Shown: positions 54,037 through 62,719 of the stretch, piece after piece
Layout: each line of letters starts with the position of its first letter
How positions within the stretch are numbered: the stretch's first letter is position 1
Assembly: GCA_965277875.1 (NCBI GenBank)
Contig: CBDIDV010000002.1
Span: forward strand, 1,798,001-1,862,000
Length of the DNA stretch: 64,000 nt
Origin: CAWFQB01 sp965277875
GTDB taxonomy: Bacteria; Armatimonadota; Chthonomonadetes; Chthonomonadales; Chthonomonadaceae
Direction of reading: 5' to 3'
The notes under the pieces: generated by a model
What the model saw: only the letters and a program-made list of their open reading frames with translations
What the model was told of the DNA's origin: nothing
Databases searched by the model: none
Translations under genes and position numbers: made by a program

Positions 54037-55590
54037 ATGTCGCAGAATGCGACACCCTCCCATCTTCTACGACGATTATGGACATGTCTTGCGCTTGGCT
54101 TCATTTGGGAATGCGCGCCCGCCCATGCCTACGCGGACACGGCGCGCGAACACTTCGACGCGGGCATCAAAAACTATAAGAGCAACAAACTCGACGACGC
54201 CCTTACAGAGTTCCAAAAAGCGCACGAACTTTCCCCTCGCGAACCCACCTCGCTGTTCTGGCTGGGCTTCATCTATTTGCAGGAACGCCGGTATCAGGAC
54301 GCCCTGCAGCCCACACAGGACGCTCTGCAGCTGCGTCCCAATTTTGCGGACGGGCATCTGAATTTAGGCAACATCTACGATGGCCTGAAGCGCTATCCGG
54401 AGGCCGTGACGGAGTTCGAGACCGCCATACAGATGGAACCCAATATGCCGCGCCTTTCGGACGCGTACTACAATCTGGGCAGCGTCAACCTCAAAATGAA
54501 CCGCAAGCCCGAAGCGATTGCCGCGTTTCAAAAAGCGGCCAGTATCGCGCCCAACGATGGCTATGTCGAGGATGGCCTGGGCTACGCGTATCAGACGTCC
54601 GGGGATTTTGACAAAGCGGTCGCAGCACACCTTCTCGCCGTCAAATCCACCCCCGCTAACGCGAATTTCTGGCTGAACCTGGGGCTGGCGCAGCAGTCGC
54701 TGGCGCGTAAGCAGACGGCAGCCGCCAATCCCGCCGCGCGCGCCACACTGACAGCGGCCACCGACTCGCTGGCCCACGCCGCCAACCTCGCGCCCAACGA
54801 TTTTGCGGTCCGCGAGGCATATGGCGAGAGCCTGTACGACGCGCAGCAGAATACGCAGGCCGTGGAGCAGTTCCGCATGGCATCGCGGCTTAACCCCAAA
54901 GACGCGCGCCCGCTGTACAACATCGGCCTGACGCAGACGCGCCTCAAACACTACGGGCCGGCAGCCGAAGCCTTCCGGGGCGTTTTGCAGATTGCGCCAA
55001 ACAATGTGGACGCCCTGCGCGGCCTGGGCGTGGCGCAGTACGAGAACACGCAGTACGTCGAGGCCGCGCAAACGTATGCGACCCTGACGACGCTCGCGCC
55101 CACGGACGTATCCGCCTGGACGAATTACAGCCTTGCGCTGCAAAATCAGGGCCGGCCCGCCGATGCGGCGAAAGTGCTGGAAGACGCGCTTACCCACGTC
55201 AGCACGGGAAAGAATACGATCCCGCTCAGGCTTGGTCTTGCCGGCTACCTGTACCAGAAGGGCGGCGCGGACGCGCTGACAAAGGCGCGCGATCTGTATC
55301 AGCAGGTGCTTCAGGCAGACGCCGCCAATGCGGACGCTCACAACGGCCTGGGACTGGTGGCGCAAAAAGAGCGCCGCTACGACGACGCCATCGCCAGCTT
55401 CAAACGCGCCGTTGCCCTTAACCCGCGCTACGACGACGCGTACAACAATCTTGGCATCGCATATGAGGCAAAAGGCGATCTCGGCCAGGCTGTCGTCAAC
55501 TGCCGCAAAGCCGTGCAAATCAACCCGAAGAACACCCTGGCGAAAGACAATCTCGCCCGCCTGACTAAAACCGTCCCGCCCAAGTCATAG
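54037..55590 (+). CDS. Exported TPR-repeat protein
   Basis: 517 aa. A signal peptide (LLRRLWTCLALGFIWECAPAHAYA) is followed by about twelve TPR units (e.g. ADAYYNLGSVNLKMNRKPEAIAAFQKAASIAPND; AYNNLGIAYEAKGDLGQAVVNCRKAVQINP). Probably a periplasmic protein-interaction scaffold; no catalytic domain. ATG at 54037, AAGGAG 8 nt upstream. A 41-bp palindrome starts 3 nt after its stop. Confidence 0.88.
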   Translation: MSQNATPSHLLRRLWTCLALGFIWECAPAHAYADTAREHFDAGIKNYKSNKLDDALTEFQKAHELSPREPTSLFWLGFIYLQERRYQDALQPTQDALQLRPNFADGHLNLGNIYDGLKRYPEAVTEFETAIQMEPNMPRLSDAYYNLGSVNLKMNRKPEAIAAFQKAASIAPNDGYVEDGLGYAYQTSGDFDKAVAAHLLAVKSTPANANFWLNLGLAQQSLARKQTAAANPAARATLTAATDSLAHAANLAPNDFAVREAYGESLYDAQQNTQAVEQFRMASRLNPKDARPLYNIGLTQTRLKHYGPAAEAFRGVLQIAPNNVDALRGLGVAQYENTQYVEAAQTYATLTTLAPTDVSAWTNYSLALQNQGRPADAAKVLEDALTHVSTGKNTIPLRLGLAGYLYQKGGADALTKARDLYQQVLQADAANADAHNGLGLVAQKERRYDDAIASFKRAVALNPRYDDAYNNLGIAYEAKGDLGQAVVNCRKAVQINPKNTLAKDNLARLTKTVPPKS

Positions 55591-55592
55591 AA

Positions 55593-55718
55593 GAAAACGG
55601 TTTATCCGCAGATTACGCAGATATACACAGATTATAATGCTGTAACAGTCATCCAATATGCTGTTCTTTTGCATCAAAATCTGTGTATATCTGCGTAATC
55701 TGCGGATAAACCGTTTTC
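55593..55718. repeat. Perfect 41-bp CAGATTAC-type inverted repeat
   Basis: Arms 55593-55633 and 55678-55718 are exactly complementary over 41 bp with a 44-nt loop. Outer bases GAAAACGG/CCGTTTTC are specific to this locus; the inner part is TTATCCGCAGATTACGC plus ATATACACAGATT. It exactly fills the space between two convergent genes: 2 nt after one stop and 0 nt before the other. Confidence 0.92.
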
Positions 55719-57074
55719 TTACGCCTGCCAGATGATGTGGCGGAAGCGGGGCGTGTACGCGGGAAAGACATCGGACAGGCGCGGATTTTGCAGGCGCAGC
55801 GCGACGATTTCCGCTAATATATCCCGATAGTCGGTCGTGACGCGCAGGTCGCCCTGTCCGCCGCCTGCGTTTTCCAGTTGCGCCTCGGCCAGACCGGGCC
55901 ACGCGCCATGCACCATGCCTCCGTGTACGCCGCCACCCAGCACGAACATGCAGCTCGCTCGCCCGTGATCCGTGCCTAACCCGCTGTTTTCCGCCGCGCG
56001 CCGCCCGAACTCGGTCATGACAATCGTGGTGACATGGTCTATGTCCGGGCCGAGATCGGCGGCAAAGGCGGCAAGGGCGCGGCCCAGATCGTTTAGTCGA
56101 GTCGGCTGCCAGCCCGCGTCCCGCCCCTGCGCGACGTGCGTGTCCCACCCGCCCATGTCCAGGCAGGCCACTTCCAGCCCGATGTTGCCTTTGATAAGAC
56201 ACGCGGCCTGCTTTAATCCCTGCCCCAATTCGTTTTGCGGGTACACGGCCCCGACGGTGGGCCGATAGTGCGCGGGGTCAAGCCGGCGTATGGCGTCCAG
56301 CGCGTCCAGAGTTTCGCGCCCCGCGCCCTGCAGTATGTCGGCGTTCGGGGCCGTATTGCCATACATCCCGCGCAGCGTTTCCGCGATGGCATCCGAACGT
56401 TTCGGACTTCCAGCGCCGACCCCTTTCTCCTTTTGCCCCTGCCCTCTTTCCTCCATATCTCGCAGTTTGTAATCAGCAAGCGAGGTCAGGGCGACCGCAC
56501 TGGTGGCTCCGCGCAGGCTGTCGGGCATGGTGTCCGTGACGGCTACGGCGCGCAGGGGCGAGTCGTTCGGGTCGGCGGTGCTTGCCAAGTGGCGGGCGAG
56601 CCAGCCGCTGGCCGTGCCGGTATCGCCGCCCAGCCCCCGTTCCATCGTCGCCATCGCCTCAAAGTGCGAGCGGGTCTGGTCGCCTGACCCGACCGCGTGA
56701 ACAATACCCATCCGCCCGCTATGGTACAGGGGCAGCAGGGGCGCGAGGGAGGGGTGCAGGCCGAAGAACCCGTCCAGGTCGAGGGCGCGGGCGCGAACCT
56801 CGGCGCGGCGGTCGTTCGGTCGGGCGAGGGCGAGCGTGGGCCGCAGGATGTGGTAATTGTCATCGCCGTGCGGAACCACGATGTTCAGCCCGTCCGCGCC
56901 GCCGCGCAGGAACACGACGACAAGCGCGTCCACGCCGTTCTTGTGCGCGTTCGGCCCGACCGTAACGCTTGCCAGCGCGGACAGATGGCGTCCCGCGTAC
57001 CCCGCCGCTCCCGCCGCTGCCGCAAGCGCGGCCCCATTCAACATCTGCCGCCGCGTAATCTGTTTCATTGCCAT
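55719..57074 (-). CDS. DUF1501 protein with Tat signal
   Basis: 451 aa. Twin-arginine leader (MKQITRRQMLNGAALAAAAGAAG), then the DUF1501 domain related to sulfatases/alkaline phosphatases: VVFLRGGADGLNIVVPHGDDNYH, HPSLAPLLPLYHSGRMGIVHAVG, GWDTHVAQG, TEFGRRAAENSGLGTDHGRASCMFVLGGGVHGG. An exported putative hydrolase; relatives often pair with DUF1800 proteins, not seen here. ATG at 57074 with GGGGAAA 8 nt upstream. Confidence 0.9.
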   Translation of the reverse strand: MAMKQITRRQMLNGAALAAAAGAAGYAGRHLSALASVTVGPNAHKNGVDALVVVFLRGGADGLNIVVPHGDDNYHILRPTLALARPNDRRAEVRARALDLDGFFGLHPSLAPLLPLYHSGRMGIVHAVGSGDQTRSHFEAMATMERGLGGDTGTASGWLARHLASTADPNDSPLRAVAVTDTMPDSLRGATSAVALTSLADYKLRDMEERGQGQKEKGVGAGSPKRSDAIAETLRGMYGNTAPNADILQGAGRETLDALDAIRRLDPAHYRPTVGAVYPQNELGQGLKQAACLIKGNIGLEVACLDMGGWDTHVAQGRDAGWQPTRLNDLGRALAAFAADLGPDIDHVTTIVMTEFGRRAAENSGLGTDHGRASCMFVLGGGVHGGMVHGAWPGLAEAQLENAGGGQGDLRVTTDYRDILAEIVALRLQNPRLSDVFPAYTPRFRHIIWQA

Positions 57075-57171
57075 TTCTATTTCCCCGCTTTGCTGTCGCA
57101 CACCTGCTGCGTGTCCGCCAGCATTGTCAGACACCGTTTTCCGCGCTGTTTATAGCAATCCATGTGAACTC

Positions 57172-58401
57172 TCAACCAGCCTGTTTATGCAATGCTGCCG
57201 TGTTCGCCCCGAACATGAACCAGGAAAGAATGAGGCATACGATGCAGACAGCCAGCGCCATCAGGAACAGAACGCCGAACGTAGACAGGAACAGCACCTG
57301 CCCGCCGCGCTCGCAGGCATCGGCTTCCAGCATGTCCGCGTGTTGTTCCAGGCACGGCCCCAGGTCGCCCGTCAGATCGCCGGTACGGATGGTTTCGAGC
57401 ATGTTGCCCTGCAGCAAGCCCACATGCGCCAGACTGTCCGCCAGCGACATGCCGCCCCGCGCAGACCGCGCCGCCTCGCGCAAAACGCCCTCATAATACG
57501 CATTATGCGTGCTGCGCCCTGCGGCTTCCAGGGCCGCGCTGATCGGAACGCCGCACTGCCACAGGGCCGCAAACGTGCGCGACCACCGCGCCGCGCCCAT
57601 CTGCCGCCGCACATAGCCTTTGCCCCGCCCGCGCAGTTTGGAAGCCCGCAGCGTTTTACCTCGTATGTCGCGATGCGCCAGTTTGTGCCGATATTTCCAG
57701 AACAACGCGCTTGTGCCGGTGTAAAAAGCAATGCAGGTCGCAAACAGGGCTGCGTTTTCGATGAAGAAGGGCGCGAACAAGACCAGAGCCAGACCCAGCG
57801 CAAGCGGCATCGCCAGCCCCGCATTGAGCGCGCTGTACTGAAACTTTTCCTCGACGCGGGCGAGACGGTTCAGGGCGCGGGCAAGCTGCCGGCTCGCGTT
57901 TTCCGCCGTGCCGTAGATCAGGCCGTTTTCAAAGATAGGCACGACGATTTCGGGCAGGCCCGCGTCGCGCGTCTTCAGCGCCTCGGTCAGCGTCAAGCCC
58001 CGTTCCACGCTCGCGGCCACATCATCGAAAAGGTTTTTCATGGCGGCGGGCGCGTTCTGCGCGGCGCGGCGAAGCGCATCACTCTCTGTCATTCCCGACG
58101 CAAGCGCAAACCCAAGCGTTTCAAAAACATCCGCGAAATGCTGATACGGCCCGCCGTCGCCATTGACAACGGTTTCTAGTATCTTCGCCCGCTTCTGCGC
58201 TTTCGCTTGCAGCGCGACCTGCGCGGGCGTTTGCAGGACGGGCGCGAGGCTCTGCTGCGTGACCTGCAATTCGGCAAGCGTTTGCGTCCTGCGGGCAGGC
58301 AGCGTATCCACCGTATACAGTTCCCGCGCCGCCACCTCCTCGACGACAGGCGGCGCGCTCAGCAGCGGCACGGCTTCCTCAGTTTGCAGCGTTCGGCGCA
58401 A
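57172..58401 (-). CDS. Type II secretion / type IV pilus inner-membrane protein (GspF/PilC family)
   Basis: 409 aa. Two T2SSF repeats: FADVFETLGFALASGMTESDALRRAAQNAPAAMKNLFDDVAASVERGLTLTEAL and WSRTFAALWQCGVPISAALEAAGRS... SLADSLAHVGLLQGNMLETIRTGDLTGDLGPCLEQ. Three membrane segments, including the C-terminal one (VLFLMALAVCIVCLILSW). Platform protein of a pilus or secretion machine; no GspE or pilin is adjacent. TTG start at 58401 supported by GAGGA 7 nt upstream. Confidence 0.88.
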   Translation of the reverse strand: MRRTLQTEEAVPLLSAPPVVEEVAARELYTVDTLPARRTQTLAELQVTQQSLAPVLQTPAQVALQAKAQKRAKILETVVNGDGGPYQHFADVFETLGFALASGMTESDALRRAAQNAPAAMKNLFDDVAASVERGLTLTEALKTRDAGLPEIVVPIFENGLIYGTAENASRQLARALNRLARVEEKFQYSALNAGLAMPLALGLALVLFAPFFIENAALFATCIAFYTGTSALFWKYRHKLAHRDIRGKTLRASKLRGRGKGYVRRQMGAARWSRTFAALWQCGVPISAALEAAGRSTHNAYYEGVLREAARSARGGMSLADSLAHVGLLQGNMLETIRTGDLTGDLGPCLEQHADMLEADACERGGQVLFLSTFGVLFLMALAVCIVCLILSWFMFGANTAALHKQAG

Positions 58402-58689
58402 GATAATTCCTCTACTTTAAGTCTACTTTAAGATCGTTCAGTGACATCGTTCTTTAACATCATTATCTTTAACATCATCAGTGGTTCATGTACTCTTTGA
58501 ATAGGTGATTATCTGCTCCTCTGATAACTCTAATGCTGCCGTAAGACTCCCTATTTTATATCGGAGCCATTTTTACGTCTTTACATATTTCCTCTGTATT
58601 TTCAGGATACCCAATCCTTACGCCTGCTTGGCGCGGAAAGGTTCACTTCTTTGATAGGGTGGTAACGTTCGGCGCAATCGCCCGTCTAA

Positions 58690-59005
58690 CAGCAGACGCC
58701 TCCAGATACAGAAGGAGACTACGACGCGCAGATCGTCGCCAAGCCGCACGCGGTCTTCGATACATCAGAGGCTCCTTCAGGCGCGGCAGGCGGTATGCCG
58801 GGCGGGTTCGGGCGTGGTCAACCCCATTGAGGACGATGGCGACACAATGGGAGGCGAGGCGCGACCGGCATGGTGGGGCTGGTACAACTGGCCTGCGTAC
58901 TGGGAAGCTTTCAACGGCCTGAACCGCGTCACCTGGAATGCCCAACTCGCCCCTAAAGCCCGTATGGACTTTACCTATACCTGGCACTATTTCTCATTAC
59001 CATGA
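58690..59005 (+). pseudogene. Frameshifted C-terminal remnant, DUF4139-like
   Basis: One frame reads QQTPPDTEGDYDAQIVAKPH...GGMPGGFGRGQP and stops at about 58828. The next frame overlaps it and continues VNPIEDDGDTM... GLNRVTWNAQLAPKARMDFTYTWHYF, stopping at 59005. The last part resembles the closing strands of DUF4139 (mucoidy-inhibitor-like) proteins (NG-x-W-x-x-L-x-P, then YTY). The 5' end is missing. I infer a decayed gene. The family name is tentative. Confidence 0.45.
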
Positions 59006-59057
59006 CTCACGCCCTCCGGCCCTTACCGGGAATGACAGATTTGCGCTTTCGCCGCTG

Positions 59058-59228
59058 CTATGACAGCGCCGAGTCAGGTATCATTCGATGTACGCTATGA
59101 ACACTGATGATCGTTGCGGCGACATCGTCCTGCGGCAGCGCCGATAAACGCGCTTCCAGACGCTGCGATTGTGGACTCTCCCGCTCAAGAATGGACATGT
59201 GGTTGGTGTCAAGCAGGTGTACCGGCAT
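59058..59228 (-). pseudogene. Truncated VapC PIN-domain toxin
   Basis: Begins at an ATG overlapping the end of the antitoxin gene. Reads MPVHLLDTNHMSILERESP... LPQDDVAATIIS, the N-terminal ~42 residues of a VapC toxin including the first catalytic Asp (LLDTNH). It then loses similarity and stops at 59058 after 56 aa, where ~130 are expected. The three other PIN acidic residues are absent, so it is inactive. Confidence 0.7.
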
Positions 59229-59436
59229 CGTCGTCGTACTCCATTTGCTGCGCCTCGCGCCACTCGCGCCCTAATCGTTCCGCCTCGTCAAAGAGCGGAT
59301 CATCCTTGAAGACGCCGATGATTCCCTTCCAGCGCGGCGCGGCATCTTGAACCTTGCCTGCCTGCAGCTGTTGTTTCAATCGCGCGAGTTCCTGTTCCAC
59401 AACGGCGACACGACTTTCCAATGTTTCGATTGTCAT
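59209..59436 (-). CDS. VapB-type antitoxin
   Basis: 75 aa. A coiled-coil start (LESRVAVVEQELARLKQQL) is followed by WKGIIGVFKDDPLFDEAERLGREWREAQ, the toxin-neutralising pattern of antitoxins that accompany LLDT(N/D)H-type VapC toxins. Overlaps its toxin remnant by 20 nt. ATG at 59436 with GAGGA upstream. Intact while the toxin is cut short. Confidence 0.75.
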   Translation of the reverse strand: MTIETLESRVAVVEQELARLKQQLQAGKVQDAAPRWKGIIGVFKDDPLFDEAERLGREWREAQQMEYDDDAGTPA

Positions 59437-59749
59437 TTGTCCTCTTCCTCCCGACCTGTATACTATACGCTGATTTTACCCTCTTGCGTATCGGAGGCGC
59501 GTTTTTCATCGCGCTTGGTCTGCCGCGTTGGTATTCGCGCCACGGGCTGTGGCACGAACGCTTTTGGGACACAATTCGCAAGGCGCTGTCGGCCCGGCCC
59601 GGTCTCGCAGGAGGCCGCCGCGAACTCTGCCGCCTATGCTGTATACTATGGGTACGATTTTAATGTCATAGCAGACACAGACGCCACGCAAATGCAGTCC
59701 TTGCACTCTTTCATGTGGCGCTGAAAACCTTTTGGAGCGTACCCCGATT
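59437..59749. other. Gap upstream of alaS
   Basis: About 310 nt. A plus-strand frame (about 59460-59663; LLRIGGAFFIALGLPRWYSRHGLWHERFWDTIRKAL) reads like protein but has no good start or ribosome site. TATACT at 59642-59647, with upstream TATGCTG, is a possible -10 for alaS. Confidence 0.35.
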
Positions 59750-62467
59750 ATGCAGGCGCACGAAATACGACAAAAATACCTCGACTTTTTCAAAGAGCGC
59801 GGCCACTTGCAGTTGCCGTCCGCGTCCCTGATTCCCGTGGACGCGCTGGGCAACAAGGACACCAGCACACTGTTTACCGGATCGGGAATGCAGCAGTTCA
59901 AGCCGTACTTTACGGGCGCGGCCACGCCCCCGAACGGGCGCGTTACGACCGTGCAAAAGTGTGTGCGCGTCAAGGACATTGACGAGGTGGGCGACTATTC
60001 GCACTGCACCTTTTTCGAGATGCTGGGCAACTTCAGCTTCGGCGACTACTTCAAGGCCGATGTGATCCCCTGGACGTGGGAGTTCCTTACGAGCGTCGTC
60101 GGTTTGGACGCGGATCGCTTTTGCGTCACCGTGTATGTGGACGACGACGAGGCGTACAGCATCTGGCGCAATGTCATCGGCCTGCCGGACGACCGCATCC
60201 ACCGGCTGGGCGAGGACAAAAACTACTGGCCCGCGAACGCCATTTCTATTGGGCCGAATGGGCCATGCGGCCCGTGTAGTGAGATTTTCTACCGTGTCGC
60301 GCCGCTTGAGGAAATGACGACCGATCCCGCCCTCTCCCCTACCGACCGCTATTTGCTGGACGACAAGGCGGGACGCTGGCTGGAGGTATGGAACAACGTC
60401 TTCACGCAGTTCGACCGGGGCGAGGATGCGGACAGCAAAGCCCTGCTCACTCCCCTGCCCAAAAAAAACAACGATACGGGCGCGGGATTCGACCGCATCG
60501 TGTGCGTCGCTCAGGGCAAGACCAGCGTATTTGATACCGACCTGTTCCGCCCGACTCTGGAGCAGATCGAACGGCTGTCCGGCAAAGCGTATGGCGGCTC
60601 GATGTCGCCCGACGACTTTGCGTTTCGGGTCGTGGCCGAGCATACGCGCTCGATGTGCTTCTGCATCGCGGACGGCATTCTTCCCGGCAACGAGGGGCGC
60701 GACTACGTGCTGCGCTACATTATGCGCCGCGCCATTCGCTACGGCAAGACCGTTCTGGGCTTTGAGGAGCCGTTTTTGCACAGCGTCGCGCCCTACATCA
60801 TCGCGCAGATGGGCGGCTTCTACCCCGAACTCGTGGAGCGACAACAGCTAATTCTTAACACACTGCACGGCGAGGAGGAGCGTTTCCGCCGCACCCTGGA
60901 TAACGGCATACGAATTTTGACCGAGATGCTGGACAGCGGCACGGTTCAGGAAACTCATATACTTTCCGGCGCAGACGCCTTTATGCTATACGACACTTAT
61001 GGGTTCCCGTTCAGATTGACGGAAGAGTTGGCTCAGGAACGCGGCGTTCGGGTTGATGACGAAGCCTTTGCCAAAGCGTTTGAAGATCAGCGTGAACGAT
61101 CCCGTCAGGGCAGTAACATTAGCAAAGATGTGTTTGGAGGTCTCAGTTTCTCGGCTGACATCCTTCCAGCAACCTCCTTCAAGGGTTACGATCAGACGGT
61201 CGTACCTACCACAATCTTGGCAATATACGGAGGTACACAGATTGGCGATGGTAGTCCGCAGGCAGACGATACTGTCTCTGTAATACTAGAAGATACGCCA
61301 TTTTATGCCGAGTCCGGCGGGCAGGTAGGTGATGTGGGCTTGATTACTGCGCCCGCCAGCGAAGGAACAGACGCGCTCAAAATCGAAGTCACTGACACTA
61401 AGAAAGGTTTGTCCGGTTATCGGCATATCGGACGAATTGTAGAGGGCAAACCTGTAGTCGGTCAGGGTGTGCAGGCGACCATAAACGTGAATAGAAGGCG
61501 TGACACCGAACGGAACCACACGGCCACACACCTGCTGCAAGCCGCATTGCGGCAGGTGTTGGGCGAGCATGTCCACCAGAAGGGTTCGCTCGTCAACAGC
61601 AGCGGCCTGCGCTTCGACTTTACCCACGCGCAGCTGGTCACATACGACGAACTCAAACACGTAGAGCAGATCGTCAACGCGCAGATACTGGCGGACGGCG
61701 ATGTGAACATCTACACGGATATTCCCCTTGATGAGGCGCGCAGTCGGGGCGCGATGGCGCTGTTCGGCGAAAAATATGGCGACCGCGTCCGCATGGTCGA
61801 GATACCCGATTTCAGTCTGGAACTGTGTGGCGGCACACATCTGCGCCATACGTCTCAAGTCGGCCTGTTCAAGATCACGCGTGAAACCGGCGTGAGCAGC
61901 GGTGTGCGCCGCATCGAGGCCGTGACCGGGCCGGGAGCCTACGAGTACGTCAACCGACAGGAAGCCAATCTCGGCATTGTGGCAAATTTGCTCAAAGCCA
62001 GTCCCGCCGACATCGTCGTTGCTGCGGAACGCCTGGTCGCGCAGCGGCAGGAACTGGAACGGCTTAATAAACAGCTTAAAGCGGGCGGCGCGGGCCAGTC
62101 TGCCGATCTTGCGCCTGCAGACATTCATGGCATCCCTGTCGTGATTCATCGCCTTGACAACGCCGACGCCGACGCCATCGCCGCTCTTGCCGACCGGACG
62201 GCGCAGAAGCTCGGACGCGCGCTTGTCGTGATCGGCGGATTGGCGAACGGCAAAGTATCGTTCGCGGCCAAAGTCAGCAAAGACCTGACTGTACAGGGTC
62301 TGCACGCGGGCAATCTGGTACGCGAGATCGCCAAAATCGCGGGCGGCGGCGGCGGCGGGCGTCCCGACTTTGCCACGGCGGGCGGGCGCGATCCGGGCAA
62401 GCTGCAGGACGCGCTGGACGCCGTGCCGCGCCTGATTGAAGCCCAACTCGCCACAGCCGCAAAGTGA
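59750..62467 (+). CDS. alaS: Alanyl-tRNA synthetase
   Basis: Charges tRNA-Ala. 905 aa. Class II core (MQAHEIRQKYLDFFKERGHLQLPSASLIP; FTGSGMQQFKPYFTG; FFEMLGNFSFGDYFK; GPNGPCGPCSEI), editing domain (RNHTATHLLQAALRQVLGEHVHQKGSLV, with HxxxH, and CGGTHLRHTSQVG), and C-terminal DHHA1 region ending GGGGGGRPDFATAGG. ATG at 59750. Between about 60950 and 61500 codon use turns markedly AT-richer than on either side, suggesting a recombined segment, though the reading frame is intact. Confidence 0.96.
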   Translation: MQAHEIRQKYLDFFKERGHLQLPSASLIPVDALGNKDTSTLFTGSGMQQFKPYFTGAATPPNGRVTTVQKCVRVKDIDEVGDYSHCTFFEMLGNFSFGDYFKADVIPWTWEFLTSVVGLDADRFCVTVYVDDDEAYSIWRNVIGLPDDRIHRLGEDKNYWPANAISIGPNGPCGPCSEIFYRVAPLEEMTTDPALSPTDRYLLDDKAGRWLEVWNNVFTQFDRGEDADSKALLTPLPKKNNDTGAGFDRIVCVAQGKTSVFDTDLFRPTLEQIERLSGKAYGGSMSPDDFAFRVVAEHTRSMCFCIADGILPGNEGRDYVLRYIMRRAIRYGKTVLGFEEPFLHSVAPYIIAQMGGFYPELVERQQLILNTLHGEEERFRRTLDNGIRILTEMLDSGTVQETHILSGADAFMLYDTYGFPFRLTEELAQERGVRVDDEAFAKAFEDQRERSRQGSNISKDVFGGLSFSADILPATSFKGYDQTVVPTTILAIYGGTQIGDGSPQADDTVSVILEDTPFYAESGGQVGDVGLITAPASEGTDALKIEVTDTKKGLSGYRHIGRIVEGKPVVGQGVQATINVNRRRDTERNHTATHLLQAALRQVLGEHVHQKGSLVNSSGLRFDFTHAQLVTYDELKHVEQIVNAQILADGDVNIYTDIPLDEARSRGAMALFGEKYGDRVRMVEIPDFSLELCGGTHLRHTSQVGLFKITRETGVSSGVRRIEAVTGPGAYEYVNRQEANLGIVANLLKASPADIVVAAERLVAQRQELERLNKQLKAGGAGQSADLAPADIHGIPVVIHRLDNADADAIAALADRTAQKLGRALVVIGGLANGKVSFAAKVSKDLTVQGLHAGNLVREIAKIAGGGGGGRPDFATAGGRDPGKLQDALDAVPRLIEAQLATAAK

Positions 62468-62538
62468 AATGTCCACCGCGAAACACGCCAACCACACGAA
62501 AAAACAATTAAACAAAACAATGCGAAAAATGCTTGGAC

Positions 62539-62575
62539 AGGATGAACAGGATTTCTCAGGATGAACAGGATTTCT
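62539..62575. repeat. Short tandem direct repeat after alaS
   Basis: Two exact copies of AGGATGAACAGGATTTCT (62539-62556 and 62558-62575) one base apart. The GGA(T/C)AGGAT-type units resemble those inside the inverted repeat at 28578-28741, so it may be a half-element lacking its partner arm. Confidence 0.7.
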
Positions 62576-62719
62576 TTTGGGCAGTCTGAACAATCTTGTC
62601 TTGTTTGCACATCTCTTTTCGTTTTCTTTTTTCGTTTATTTGGCGTGTTTCGCGGTTTGTACTGTTCTTCTGTCTGCTGTCTTGTTCCTTCTGTTCTGCT
62701 CTTTGCGCTGTCTTGTTCG

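Noticed and set aside
61286..62593. 435-codon minus-strand ORF opposite alaS
   Set aside because: Antisense shadow of a clear alanyl-tRNA synthetase.
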